Below are positions 16,750 through 25,937 of a stretch of 46,097 nt of DNA, one piece after another. The stretch's first letter is position 1. Every line of letters starts with the position of its first letter. The notes under the pieces are model-generated. The model was not told the DNA's origin. It saw only the letters and a list, made by a program, of their open reading frames with translations, and ran no database searches. Source of the stretch: Candidatus Moraniibacteriota bacterium. Lineage in GTDB: Bacteria > Patescibacteriota > Minisyncoccia > Moranbacterales > UBA1568. Position numbers and translations under genes: made by a program. The stretch spans positions 63,189 to 109,285 of the forward strand of contig JAHFOO010000002.1 of NCBI GenBank assembly GCA_023261645.1, in the 5' to 3' direction.

Positions 16750-18285
16750 TCAAGAGAGCTTTTTTATGGCATCAGTGATACGTTTCAGGCTTTCTTCCTT
16801 CCCCAAAACCCAGGCCACATCGAAAGGCGACGGTGAATGTTGCACGCCAGTCAAAGCGACACGGAGTGGCCAGAGGAAATCACCCTTCCCGCCTTCCGGA
16901 CGGGCAGGCTTCTCCCCTGCTTTGTCCATCAGTATTTTTTCTACAATTTCTTTGCCTTTCCAATCCGTATCTGATAAAAGAGAGAGCGTCTCCTGCGCAC
17001 TTTCCAGAGCTTTCCTCGTCTCTTCGGCAGTATTTTGTTTCCAATTGAGCAGTGCTCCATCATAAGAAAGTACATTCGTGAAAAAGAATGGGTTGTTCTC
17101 TCCGATATCCGAAAGTTTCGCGAGGCGGTCTTGTTCGATTTTCAAAACTCTTTTTACAAATGCCATTTTTTCTTCTTCACTTAGTATGTTTTGATGGCCC
17201 ACCCATTCTTTGAAGAATTCTTTTTCCGAAAGGAATGGCAATCCGCGCTCATACAAATCATCGAGAGCAAGTTTCTTGATATATTCCGTATTCATCCAAT
17301 CCAATTTTTTCAAATCGAACACGGCTCCGGCTTTGTGGACGGAAGAAAGATCAAATTTTTCTACCAGTTCATCGATGGTGAAAATTTCCTGTGTGCTACC
17401 GCTCCCAGGATTCCATCCAAGAAGAGCGACGAAATTGATGAGCGTTTCTTTGAGGTAGCCTTTGCTCAAATAATCTTCCACGGCGACATCACCCTGGCGT
17501 TTCGAAAGCTTGCTTTTGTCAGGGTTGAGAAGAAGCGGGATATGTGCGAATTTCGGGAGCGGAAACCCCAATGCTTCGTGGAGCAGAATGTGTTTCGGAG
17601 TGCTGGATATCCATTCTTCACCGCGGATGACATGAGAAATCTGCATCAGATGATCATCTACCACTACGGCCAGATGATAGGTCGGGAAACCATCTGATTT
17701 CATCAGTACTTGGTCATCGACGTCTCTCGCGTGAATCGTCACTGTACCTCGTATCAGATCATCAAAGACAATATCTCCGCGATTTTCATCGACATTGAGA
17801 CGGATGACATACGGTTCATTCTCTGCCAATCGTTCCTCGATTTCTTCGTGAGACAATCTGAGGCAATACTTATCGTACTTCGGAGCCAGCTTATTCTTGT
17901 TCTGTTCCTCGCGGAGCGCAGCCAGACGTGAAATACTGCAGAAACAATAATATGCCTTCTCTGATTTTATCAGTTTCTGTGCATATTCTTTGTATGTCGG
18001 GAGTCGTTCTGATTGAGCATATGGTCCATACTCACCTTTTTGTGCCAAAGCCCCATTTTCGATGAAGACACCTTCGTCATGATGGACTCCCATAGTATCG
18101 AGGGTCCTGATGAGGTTTTCCACTGCTCCGGGTATGAGGCGATTCTGATCAGTGTCTTCGATACGTAAAATGAACGTACCATCATATTTTTTGGCAAAAA
18201 GATAATTATACAGAGCCGTACGTAAACCACCGACGTGTAATTGTCCTGTAGGTGATGGTGCGAAGCGAACACGGATTTCAGACAT
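16750..18285 (-). CDS. gltX: glutamate-tRNA ligase
   Basis: RFAPSPTGQLHVGGLRTALYN, RIEDTDQNR, SKLSKRQGD. Confidence 0.95.
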   Translation of the reverse strand: MSEIRVRFAPSPTGQLHVGGLRTALYNYLFAKKYDGTFILRIEDTDQNRLIPGAVENLIRTLDTMGVHHDEGVFIENGALAQKGEYGPYAQSERLPTYKEYAQKLIKSEKAYYCFCSISRLAALREEQNKNKLAPKYDKYCLRLSHEEIEERLAENEPYVIRLNVDENRGDIVFDDLIRGTVTIHARDVDDQVLMKSDGFPTYHLAVVVDDHLMQISHVIRGEEWISSTPKHILLHEALGFPLPKFAHIPLLLNPDKSKLSKRQGDVAVEDYLSKGYLKETLINFVALLGWNPGSGSTQEIFTIDELVEKFDLSSVHKAGAVFDLKKLDWMNTEYIKKLALDDLYERGLPFLSEKEFFKEWVGHQNILSEEEKMAFVKRVLKIEQDRLAKLSDIGENNPFFFTNVLSYDGALLNWKQNTAEETRKALESAQETLSLLSDTDWKGKEIVEKILMDKAGEKPARPEGGKGDFLWPLRVALTGVQHSPSPFDVAWVLGKEESLKRITDAIKKLS

Positions 18286-18310
18286 ACGATTGTACTTTAT
18301 GGTTAATACT

Positions 18311-19015
18311 CTATTTCTTTATTGTAGCGAAAAATATATGAAAAGGGAAAAGGATGGTGGCATTCCAGATTCTCTTCCATCGCCTGGGCTGGAGCAAAAG
18401 GCGCCACAACCATTCGAGACCGATCGCTCGTAACCAGCGCGGTGAGCGAGTCTGTTTGCCAGTGAGGTAGTCGAATGATCCACCAACACCCATAGCCAGT
18501 CTGATACTGCTTTGATTTCTAAAATTACTCAGAAACATCTCTTGTTCTGGGGCACCAAAGTTACAAAAAAGTATATCGTATTTTGTATCACGTATGTTGT
18601 ATGCCTGGTTCGGGTCGATGTTTTCCCCACTTATTTTGATATGAGGAAACCGTTTTAAGATTGCACCGCGTACTTCGTCAAATGTGCTCAGACCATTTTT
18701 TCTTACTGCTAAATAAATCTCTAATTTTTCTTTGTTTGCCGATTTCAATAGTTCTTCTAGTAAATCTGCGCCAGGAAAACGTGTGATGTATTTTCCTTGA
18801 AACAGTCCAGCGAGCACGATTCCAAAACCGTCTGCAACACGAAGATCACAATTCTGAAGAACAGAATGGAATTGACTATTCTTTTCCGCTTCAAGGAGAA
18901 ATTCAGGATTGATGGTGGCTATCTGATGAAACAGGGGCTCATTAAGATACGTTTCTATACGTTTCAAAACTTCTTCGCGCGTCAGGTTATCAATTGTTAC
19001 TCCTAGTACTTCCAT
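18311..19015 (-). CDS. WecG/TagA/CpsF-family glycosyltransferase
   Basis: TINPEFLLEA, ADGFGIVLAG, FCNFGAPEQEMF, GVGGSFDYLTG; start at MEVLGV Met. Confidence 0.9.
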   Translation of the reverse strand: MEVLGVTIDNLTREEVLKRIETYLNEPLFHQIATINPEFLLEAEKNSQFHSVLQNCDLRVADGFGIVLAGLFQGKYITRFPGADLLEELLKSANKEKLEIYLAVRKNGLSTFDEVRGAILKRFPHIKISGENIDPNQAYNIRDTKYDILFCNFGAPEQEMFLSNFRNQSSIRLAMGVGGSFDYLTGKQTRSPRWLRAIGLEWLWRLLLQPRRWKRIWNATILFPFHIFFATIKK

Positions 19016-19055
19016 ACGTTTTTTGTATTGAGATTCCAAGCGGGTCGGCAAACTT

Positions 19056-19604
19056 TCAGAGCAATGGAAATGTATCAATCGGTTCATAACGACGCTTGCC
19101 ATCGAGAGAGAGACTCTCAAAAACCGCGATATTTTCCACGGTTTCTATGAAAGAAACTTTTTCTTTCAATTTTGGTTTATTTTCAAGTTTCAGCCATTTC
19201 GACTTCTTGATCTTTGCCAACGTGATATGAGGACGATATATTTTTTTCTCTCGTATGAATGATGAGAAAGCTCTTTCAATTTTTTCCAGGACGAGACGAA
19301 GCTCATCACTCGCTTCACCGGTAAGCCAGATCATCTTTGGAGAGGCTTCGTTTTCCATAAGCTTCATTCCGGTAAACTGCAGTTCGAAAGATTCAATATC
19401 TTTGCAGACATCCCCTACTCTGGCGCATATCTCGCCGACTTCTTCTTCCTGAATGAAACCCAGAAAAAAAAGCGTCACATGGAAATTTTCTTCCATCGTA
19501 CGAAGGACTGCCTCCTTGGGCCATGCTTCCATTTCCTGTGTCAATCTCTTGCGGAGCTGAGAAGAAAGCGGGATACCAACAAATAATCGACGTGTTTTAT
19601 TCAT
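19056..19604 (-). CDS. thpR: RNA 2',3'-cyclic phosphodiesterase (2H/LigT family)
   Basis: HVTLFFLG and HITLAKIK twin HxTx motifs; start at MNKTRRLFVG Met. Confidence 0.9.
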   Translation of the reverse strand: MNKTRRLFVGIPLSSQLRKRLTQEMEAWPKEAVLRTMEENFHVTLFFLGFIQEEEVGEICARVGDVCKDIESFELQFTGMKLMENEASPKMIWLTGEASDELRLVLEKIERAFSSFIREKKIYRPHITLAKIKKSKWLKLENKPKLKEKVSFIETVENIAVFESLSLDGKRRYEPIDTFPLL

Positions 19605-19678
19605 AAGCGTACTATGAGCGTAGCTTAAAAGAGCCAAAAAATCAACCCCGCCGAAGAACACTGTGATAGAATAGGAAT

Positions 19679-21664
19679 ATGAAAACATTTGAACTCTATC
19701 GAATCGAGGTGGCACCACTTCTCATATTACCACTCGGGAAATCTCCGCTTTTCAGTTACCTTTCGAAAGAACCGATAGCTCTCGGATCACTCGTGACCAT
19801 TTCTTTTGGCAAACGCTCCTTGGAAGGGGTCGTTTATGGCGCTTCGCCACTTCCAGGCAAGGCACCAACTTGGATGAAATTCATTTCTTCAGTCATCGAC
19901 GGAGAATCCCTTACGGAGAATCAACTGGCCCTCGCCAGATATGTGAGTGAAGAATATTTCACTTCACTTGGTAAAACACTGAAGCATTTTCTCCCAAAAC
20001 GGATCATACGGAAGAAAAAAGAAAAAAGCATCAGTCAGAGTAAGAAAGCAGTACTCCGCCTCCACAAAAACGATAACGCTCTTCTCAAAGAATTCCTTTC
20101 ATCAAAAAAAGAAATCGTGAGATACCTCAATGTGTATGCTCTCCAAAATCAAGGTCAATTCTTCTCCCAATTGGTCAAAAAAGGAAATGCTCAGCATAAG
20201 CAGACCCTCATCCTTGTTCCTGAAATCGCTCTTTTGCCATCGCTGGAAGCTCTTTTTTCAGAGTATATTTCCGAAGAAGAGATCGTCGTACTGCATAGCA
20301 AACTCACTTCCGGCGCCTCTTTCGAAGCCTGGGAAAAGATTCGTTCCGGAAAAGCCTCTGTCATTCTTGCCACACGACAGGGCTTGTTCGCACCGTTTCG
20401 CACATTGGGTACCATTATCATTCTTGAAGAACAAGATGAGGGGTATAAACAATGGAGTATGAGTCCGCGTTATGATGGCAGACGTATCGCAAGAAAACTC
20501 GCACTCCTTTCCGAAGCAAAACTTCTTCTTGCCTCAGGAGTACTTGGTATCGACAGTTTTCATCATATCGAAGGAAAAGAATATATCCCGCTTCATCCGA
20601 TCCCTCCACTTCCTCCACTTATGAAGGACATTTCTATCGTCAATCTACGACTGGAACGTTTTCGAAAAAACTATTCTCCCCTCTCACAAGAACTCATAAC
20701 CGCTTTGCAAGAAACACGAAATCATGGAGAGCAAGCGCTTCTCTATATTCATCGTCAAGGTATGAGTGCTTTCTCTGTCTGTGAGAATTGCAAGAGCATC
20801 TTCCGTTGTCCGAAGTCCGGACATATTCTTTCGAGTATGAAAGATGGTACATTTCGTTGTCTCAGTTGTTCTTACAAGACAGACTCTTTCCCAAGCTGTC
20901 CTCACTGTGGACATCTCACGTTCCGTTCCGTCGGATTCGGTACCGAGCGAGTCGAACGTGAAGTGAAAAAGCTTTTCCCGGGAGCGCGTGTCTTTCGAGC
21001 GGACAAAACGACGATGCATACGGAGAAAGATATCAGAAAATTCCATACGGATGCCTCTCTCGGAAATATCGATATTCTCATCGGAACTCAGATGATACTG
21101 AAAGGGCACACCTTGCCCAAATTGGCTTTGATTGGTATGATTGACGCGGACAGTCTCCTCTCTTTTCCTGATTTCCGAGCTGATGAGAAGCTTTTCCAAA
21201 TTCTCACGAGGTTCGTGGAGCAGACGAAGAAACAAAAGGAAAGCGGTTCCAAAGCGAGAATAATCGTACAGACATTCCATCCGGAAAGCACCTTTTTCCA
21301 AAGAATCGAAACGCTCGATTCCAAGGCTTTCTCTCACAAGATACTGACCGAGCGCGAAGACCTCTATTATCCTCCGTTTTCCCGTCTCATCTCTATTACT
21401 TGCCACGGAAAAACTGAGAAAGAAACTATCACAGCGGCCAAAACACTTGGAGAGACTCTTCGAAAACTCCTCCCGAAAAAAAATTCCCGTTATCGACTGA
21501 GTATTCCGGAATCAGCGAAACAAGTCATCTCCAAAAAACTGTTCGAAAGCTCCCTTCTTTTGCGTATTCCAGCCGAAGAAGCGATTCCGGAAGATATCCG
21601 AACCTTTCTTGAAAAAACGGATATGTCTGATATTATCGATGTCGATCCTCTCTCATTTTTGTAA
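19679..21664 (+). CDS. priA: PriA-like replication restart protein with degenerate helicase motifs
   Basis: LVPEIAL, LFAPF, GTERVEREVKKLFPGARVFRADKTT, IDILIGTQMILKGH, LPDFRADE-type C-terminus, Zn-cysteines; Walker A and GRAGR motifs not found. Confidence 0.88.
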   Translation: MKTFELYRIEVAPLLILPLGKSPLFSYLSKEPIALGSLVTISFGKRSLEGVVYGASPLPGKAPTWMKFISSVIDGESLTENQLALARYVSEEYFTSLGKTLKHFLPKRIIRKKKEKSISQSKKAVLRLHKNDNALLKEFLSSKKEIVRYLNVYALQNQGQFFSQLVKKGNAQHKQTLILVPEIALLPSLEALFSEYISEEEIVVLHSKLTSGASFEAWEKIRSGKASVILATRQGLFAPFRTLGTIIILEEQDEGYKQWSMSPRYDGRRIARKLALLSEAKLLLASGVLGIDSFHHIEGKEYIPLHPIPPLPPLMKDISIVNLRLERFRKNYSPLSQELITALQETRNHGEQALLYIHRQGMSAFSVCENCKSIFRCPKSGHILSSMKDGTFRCLSCSYKTDSFPSCPHCGHLTFRSVGFGTERVEREVKKLFPGARVFRADKTTMHTEKDIRKFHTDASLGNIDILIGTQMILKGHTLPKLALIGMIDADSLLSFPDFRADEKLFQILTRFVEQTKKQKESGSKARIIVQTFHPESTFFQRIETLDSKAFSHKILTEREDLYYPPFSRLISITCHGKTEKETITAAKTLGETLRKLLPKKNSRYRLSIPESAKQVISKKLFESSLLLRIPAEEAIPEDIRTFLEKTDMSDIIDVDPLSFL

Positions 21665-21668
21665 AACT

Positions 21669-22139
21669 ATGCTGACACTCATCACCGGCGCGACAACTGA
21701 AATTTTATTGAAGCCGACTTCTCGCGTCAAGGATCCTTTGTCCAAAGAGATTCAATCTTTGTTGCCGGAGATGGTTGAAACGATGTACAAAGAGAAAGGA
21801 ATCGGTTTGGCTGCACCGCAGATCAACAAATCAATTCGCTTGGCCGTGGCCGAAGTAGACGACAAAATATACTATCTGATCAATCCGGAAATAACCTCAC
21901 TTTCACAAGAAAAAATCATTTTTGAGGAAGGTTGTCTCAGTCTGCCCGGCCAATTTTTCCCCATCATCCGATCGGAAGAAATTACGGTCAGATATCAGAA
22001 TGAGAAGGGATTGCCGAAAAAACTCCGTGCCACAGGGTTGCTGGCTATCGTTATCCAACATGAAGTGGACCATCTCGATGGAATTCTTATCATCAATCGC
22101 TACAAAAAACAGCAGAAAAAGACTTCGGTAATCCTTTGA
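21669..22139 (+). CDS. def: peptide deformylase
   Basis: GIGLAAPQ, EGCLSLP, QHEVDHLDG. Confidence 0.95.
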   Translation: MLTLITGATTEILLKPTSRVKDPLSKEIQSLLPEMVETMYKEKGIGLAAPQINKSIRLAVAEVDDKIYYLINPEITSLSQEKIIFEEGCLSLPGQFFPIIRSEEITVRYQNEKGLPKKLRATGLLAIVIQHEVDHLDGILIINRYKKQQKKTSVIL

Positions 22140-22148
22140 TAAAAAAAT

Positions 22149-23204
22149 ATGGTTGCTTTCTTCGATCTCACACGACGTACCGGAAAAGACACATCTTCAA
22201 AACAAGAACCAGCTCCGGAAAAAACCGAGGGGACGAATAAAACCTGGACCGGTGCTCCAAAAATCCGTACTGTTTTTATGGGGACACCGGAATTCGCCAC
22301 CGCCATACTCGGAGGACTGATCGAACAGAAATACAATATCGTAAGTGTGGTGACCAAAGTCGATAGACCGGTAGGACGGAAACAAGAAGCGGTAGAAAGC
22401 GCTGTCAAAAAGAAAGCTCTTGAATATCATCTCCCCATCCTTCAGCCGGAGAAATTCGATGAAGAAACCGTCGAAAGCATAAAAAAATTGCAACCGGATC
22501 TGATTATTGTGGCTGCGTATGGAAAAATTTTACCAGAGGAAGTTCTGAAAATTCCCGGCTTCGGATGTATCAATGTCCACGCCTCGATTCTTCCCAAGTG
22601 GCGCGGTGCCTCCCCGATTCAGAATGCACTCCTTGCCGGCGCGAACAAAACAGGCATCACTGTTATGCTTATGGATAAAGGTATGGATACCGGTGATATC
22701 CTGGCACAAAAGGAGATGGACATCGACCCGGACGATACCAAAGAATCACTCAGCATAAAATTGATTACACTCGGAAAAAATCTCCTTCTCGAAACGTTAC
22801 CGCTGTGGATAGACCGTACTCTCACTCCGAAACCGCAAGATCAAAGCCAATCGACGCTCTGTCAGCTTATCGAACGCGAAGACGGTCATATTATGTGGAC
22901 CGATAGTGCGGAAAGTATTTACAATCGTTATCGGGCATTGTATCCATGGCCAGGGATTTTTTCTTTTTGGAAAAAAGAAGATGGTCGTATGCGCCTGAAA
23001 TTACACCGTATTTCCTATCAGAAACAATCGCCACAAACCCCTCATCTCCTGGGTCAGGTATTCGAAGTAGGAGAAAAAGTCGGTGTTCAAACGGGTGAAG
23101 GAGTGATTTTTCTCGAAGAAGTCCAAATGGAAGGAAAAACACGGATCCCAATCGCTGATTTCCTGCTTGGAAACAAGGAAATCATCGATAGTTTTTTAGA
23201 ATGA
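22149..23204 (+). CDS. fmt: methionyl-tRNA formyltransferase with N-terminal extension
   Basis: VFMGTPEFATAIL, INVHASILPKWRGASPIQNAL, MDTGDILAQ; downstream of def. Confidence 0.94.
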   Translation: MVAFFDLTRRTGKDTSSKQEPAPEKTEGTNKTWTGAPKIRTVFMGTPEFATAILGGLIEQKYNIVSVVTKVDRPVGRKQEAVESAVKKKALEYHLPILQPEKFDEETVESIKKLQPDLIIVAAYGKILPEEVLKIPGFGCINVHASILPKWRGASPIQNALLAGANKTGITVMLMDKGMDTGDILAQKEMDIDPDDTKESLSIKLITLGKNLLLETLPLWIDRTLTPKPQDQSQSTLCQLIEREDGHIMWTDSAESIYNRYRALYPWPGIFSFWKKEDGRMRLKLHRISYQKQSPQTPHLLGQVFEVGEKVGVQTGEGVIFLEEVQMEGKTRIPIADFLLGNKEIIDSFLE

Positions 23205-23213
23205 TAAAAACAT

Positions 23214-24041
23214 ATGGAATTATCGCATAACAAACGTGATCAACGGGCACTCATCATCGGATTTGTACTTATTCTTTCTGTCAGCATCTATTTCATCGGA
23301 AAAAGTTTTTTTTGGACACATCCAAATTCTCCTGAATCATCGACCGCACCGACGCTCGATAAAGAACAATCATCTGTTCCTCTCATAACACCGGCCGTAC
23401 TGCTACAGAAGCTACAGAGTGACGACAAGATAATCATCATCGATGTCCGGACAGCAGTCGATTTCGAAAGCGGACACATCGTTCACTCCATTTCTCTTCC
23501 GATAGGATCGCTCCAGAATTTCTCTCCCGACAAAGACACGTCTATTGTTATCGTATTTTCTGAGGCAGACTTGCAGACGTTTGAAACAGCCAAAAATATT
23601 CTGGCACAGAAATCCTTCCCTTATTTTTTCCTTCAGGGTGGTTTCGATGGATGGCAAAATATGAACGCTCCGATATTCTCTCTCGGCGACCCTGCCTCTT
23701 TCGCTGATCAATCGAAAATAACGTACATCGGACTGGAATCGTTCAAAAAACTGCTCAGTGAAAAAGGGCTATCTCTTTTCATCTTGGATGTTCAGACTGA
23801 GGAAGATTATGACAAAGTACACATCGTAGGTGCTACGAATATCCCTCTTGATCAGCTCGAAAAACGCTCCGGTGAAATCCCTGCCGGCAAACAAATAATC
23901 GTGTACGGCGAGAATGATAGTATCTCTTTCCGTGGCGGAGTCCACCTCTCTGATCTTGGTATTTTCACCGCAGAAACATTGAGCGGAAACAAGTATCTTT
24001 CATCCGATTCCGGTCTTCCTTTCGAATCCGGGAAGAAATAA
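23214..24041 (+). CDS. membrane-anchored tandem rhodanese-like protein, catalytic Cys apparently absent in both domains
   Basis: IIIIDVRTAVDFESGHIVHSISLP and LFILDVQTEEDYDKVHIVGATNIPL; N-terminal TM. Confidence 0.82.
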   Translation: MELSHNKRDQRALIIGFVLILSVSIYFIGKSFFWTHPNSPESSTAPTLDKEQSSVPLITPAVLLQKLQSDDKIIIIDVRTAVDFESGHIVHSISLPIGSLQNFSPDKDTSIVIVFSEADLQTFETAKNILAQKSFPYFFLQGGFDGWQNMNAPIFSLGDPASFADQSKITYIGLESFKKLLSEKGLSLFILDVQTEEDYDKVHIVGATNIPLDQLEKRSGEIPAGKQIIVYGENDSISFRGGVHLSDLGIFTAETLSGNKYLSSDSGLPFESGKK

Positions 24042-24049
24042 ATAAAAAA

Positions 24050-24079
24050 AGTGTCGAAACAATTCGAACGCTTTTTTTT
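24050..24079. terminator. bidirectional terminator between convergent rhodanese and groES genes
   Basis: AAAAAAAGTGTCGAA...TTCGAACGCTTTTTTTT. Confidence 0.65.
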
Positions 24080-24099
24080 CTTCTTGTAACCGATTTGGT

Positions 24100-24375
24100 T
24101 TACCCTATCACTGCCAAGACATCTTTATAATTTGAAATGAGATATTCCTCACCGTCTATCTTGACTTCTTCGCCTCCATAACGTCTAAAAACGACCTTCT
24201 GACCGGCTTTTACCTTGATCTTGTCACTTTCCCCTATGGCTACGACTTTGCCCAACTGCGAGCGCTCCTGACTGGCTGTTTCAGGGAGGTAGATACCGGC
24301 AGCAGTCTTCTGTTCCGGCTTCTCCGGATGAATGAGTATATTTTCACCGAGCGGTCTGACATTCGTCTTTTTCAT
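24100..24375 (-). CDS. groES: co-chaperonin GroES
   Basis: NVRPLGENILIHPEKPEQKTAAGIYLPETA...KVVFRRYGGEEVKIDGEEYLI. Confidence 0.93.
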   Translation of the reverse strand: MKKTNVRPLGENILIHPEKPEQKTAAGIYLPETASQERSQLGKVVAIGESDKIKVKAGQKVVFRRYGGEEVKIDGEEYLISNYKDVLAVIG

Positions 24376-24410
24376 AAGTATTTCACATTCACTGATTAAA
24401 CGGTGTATCC

Positions 24411-24449
24411 ATTATAGAAACTAATGGTATGAGAGTCAATCAACTCTCA
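24411..24449 (-). promoter_or_regulatory. groES promoter TTGACT-N17-TATAAT overlapped by the palindrome TGAGAGT-N6-ACTCTCA
   Basis: minus strand TATAAT 24411-24416, TTGACT 24434-24439, palindrome 24430-24449. Confidence 0.7.
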
Positions 24450-24576
24450 ACTGTCATCTATACTGTTATGTATCCTCTCTGTGTTCAAAGGAATTTTTCA
24501 GCACCCACTCTACTTGTTTGAAGAAAGGCTTTTGGTTCGAAAAAAGAGCTTCTCCGCCGTCGATAATGAAAAATAG

Positions 24577-25914
24577 CTATTTCTCTTTCAAAATCTCCAG
24601 AGCCTTATCAAGTTGCGGATCACGTTTGTTGTTCACATCATCACTTGAGAGGCCGACTTCGACATCAGGGGCGATGCCGACGTTGTTGATCTGATGACCG
24701 GCCGGAGTGAGCCAGTGTGCGACGGTGATTTTCACTGCAGTATCTTTGTTCATAGGGATAAGTTCCTGTACGGAACCTTTTCCAAAGGATTTCTTGCCGA
24801 CTAGTGTGACATTGTCACGATTATCTTTGAGTGCACCGGCGAGAATCTCAGATGCACTGGCACTTCCTTCATTGATAAGCACTACCGTCCGCACACCGCT
24901 CAGCACATCCCCACCGCGGGACTTGAGTTCTTTGCGTTCTCCTTTGCTATCTTCTTCCATAACGACAATTTTTTCGACAGGAAGCATAAGACTTGCCATA
25001 TCGATAGATGTCTCCAGAAACCCGCCCGGATTGTTGCGCAAATCAATGATGAGTCCGGTTGGTTTCTTGTCGAGTGCCTGATTGACTGCCGTTTGAAATT
25101 CTTCTTTTGTATCATCACCGAAACGGTTCACTCGAATATAAGCTATACCATTTTCTTTCATTTCGAATCGGACGCTTTTCACGAGAATCGTATCGCGTTT
25201 CACGGTAATCGTCCGATATTCTTCTTCTCCATTGCGGAAAACAGTCAGTGTCACTTCTGTACCTTTCGCACCGCGAATCTTGCCGACTGCTTCTTCAAGC
25301 GTCATATTGGTTGTCGTCTCATCTCCGATTTTTACGATTTTATCTCCAGCCATCAATCCGGCTTTTTCCGCAGGCATCCCTTCAAGCGGGGCAATGATGG
25401 TAAGAATCTCATTCTTTATCCCCATTTCGGCACCGATACCTTCAAATGTTCCGGAAATATCCTCTTCGAACGCTTGATTCTCTTTGGGATCGAAAAAAGT
25501 CGTATATGGATCACCTGTCGCAGCGAGCATCCCCTTGATGGCACCATAAAAGAGCGTATGGGCGTCAAGTTTCGCACTATCGACATATTTATTCTGAAGA
25601 ACACCCCATACTTTCCAAAACAAAGAGAAATCGATGGTTTTGTCCTGACTATCCTTGTTGATGATGACGGCATCATTCGGAGAAAGAACATCATTTGATG
25701 CAGTATTCAGTGCCGAGAGACGATGATTCCCGTCTTCATATCCGAGATAAAACGCTCCTCCAATAAGGAAAAGTACGAAGAAGAAAACAAGCGCTTTCTT
25801 GAAGATCTTCTGTCCACGCTCATATTGCAGAGTTTTCTCGTTCTGATTTGTATCTCCCTCCGGAAGAGTCGTGTCAGTTGGTTCCAAGGGTGATACGGGT
25901 GAAAATTCTTCCAT
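24577..25914 (-). CDS. S41-family C-terminal processing peptidase
   Basis: PDZ domain, NEGSASASEILAGALKD, GKKSFGKGSVQ. Confidence 0.93.
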   Translation of the reverse strand: MEEFSPVSPLEPTDTTLPEGDTNQNEKTLQYERGQKIFKKALVFFFVLFLIGGAFYLGYEDGNHRLSALNTASNDVLSPNDAVIINKDSQDKTIDFSLFWKVWGVLQNKYVDSAKLDAHTLFYGAIKGMLAATGDPYTTFFDPKENQAFEEDISGTFEGIGAEMGIKNEILTIIAPLEGMPAEKAGLMAGDKIVKIGDETTTNMTLEEAVGKIRGAKGTEVTLTVFRNGEEEYRTITVKRDTILVKSVRFEMKENGIAYIRVNRFGDDTKEEFQTAVNQALDKKPTGLIIDLRNNPGGFLETSIDMASLMLPVEKIVVMEEDSKGERKELKSRGGDVLSGVRTVVLINEGSASASEILAGALKDNRDNVTLVGKKSFGKGSVQELIPMNKDTAVKITVAHWLTPAGHQINNVGIAPDVEVGLSSDDVNNKRDPQLDKALEILKEK

Positions 25915-25937
25915 ATTTTTTCTATTATATGCTTTAG

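Noticed and set aside
24430-24449. CIRCE/HrcA operator upstream of groES
   Set aside because: The palindrome is TGAGAGT-N6-ACTCTCA and does not match TTAGCACTC-N9-GAGTGCTAA.
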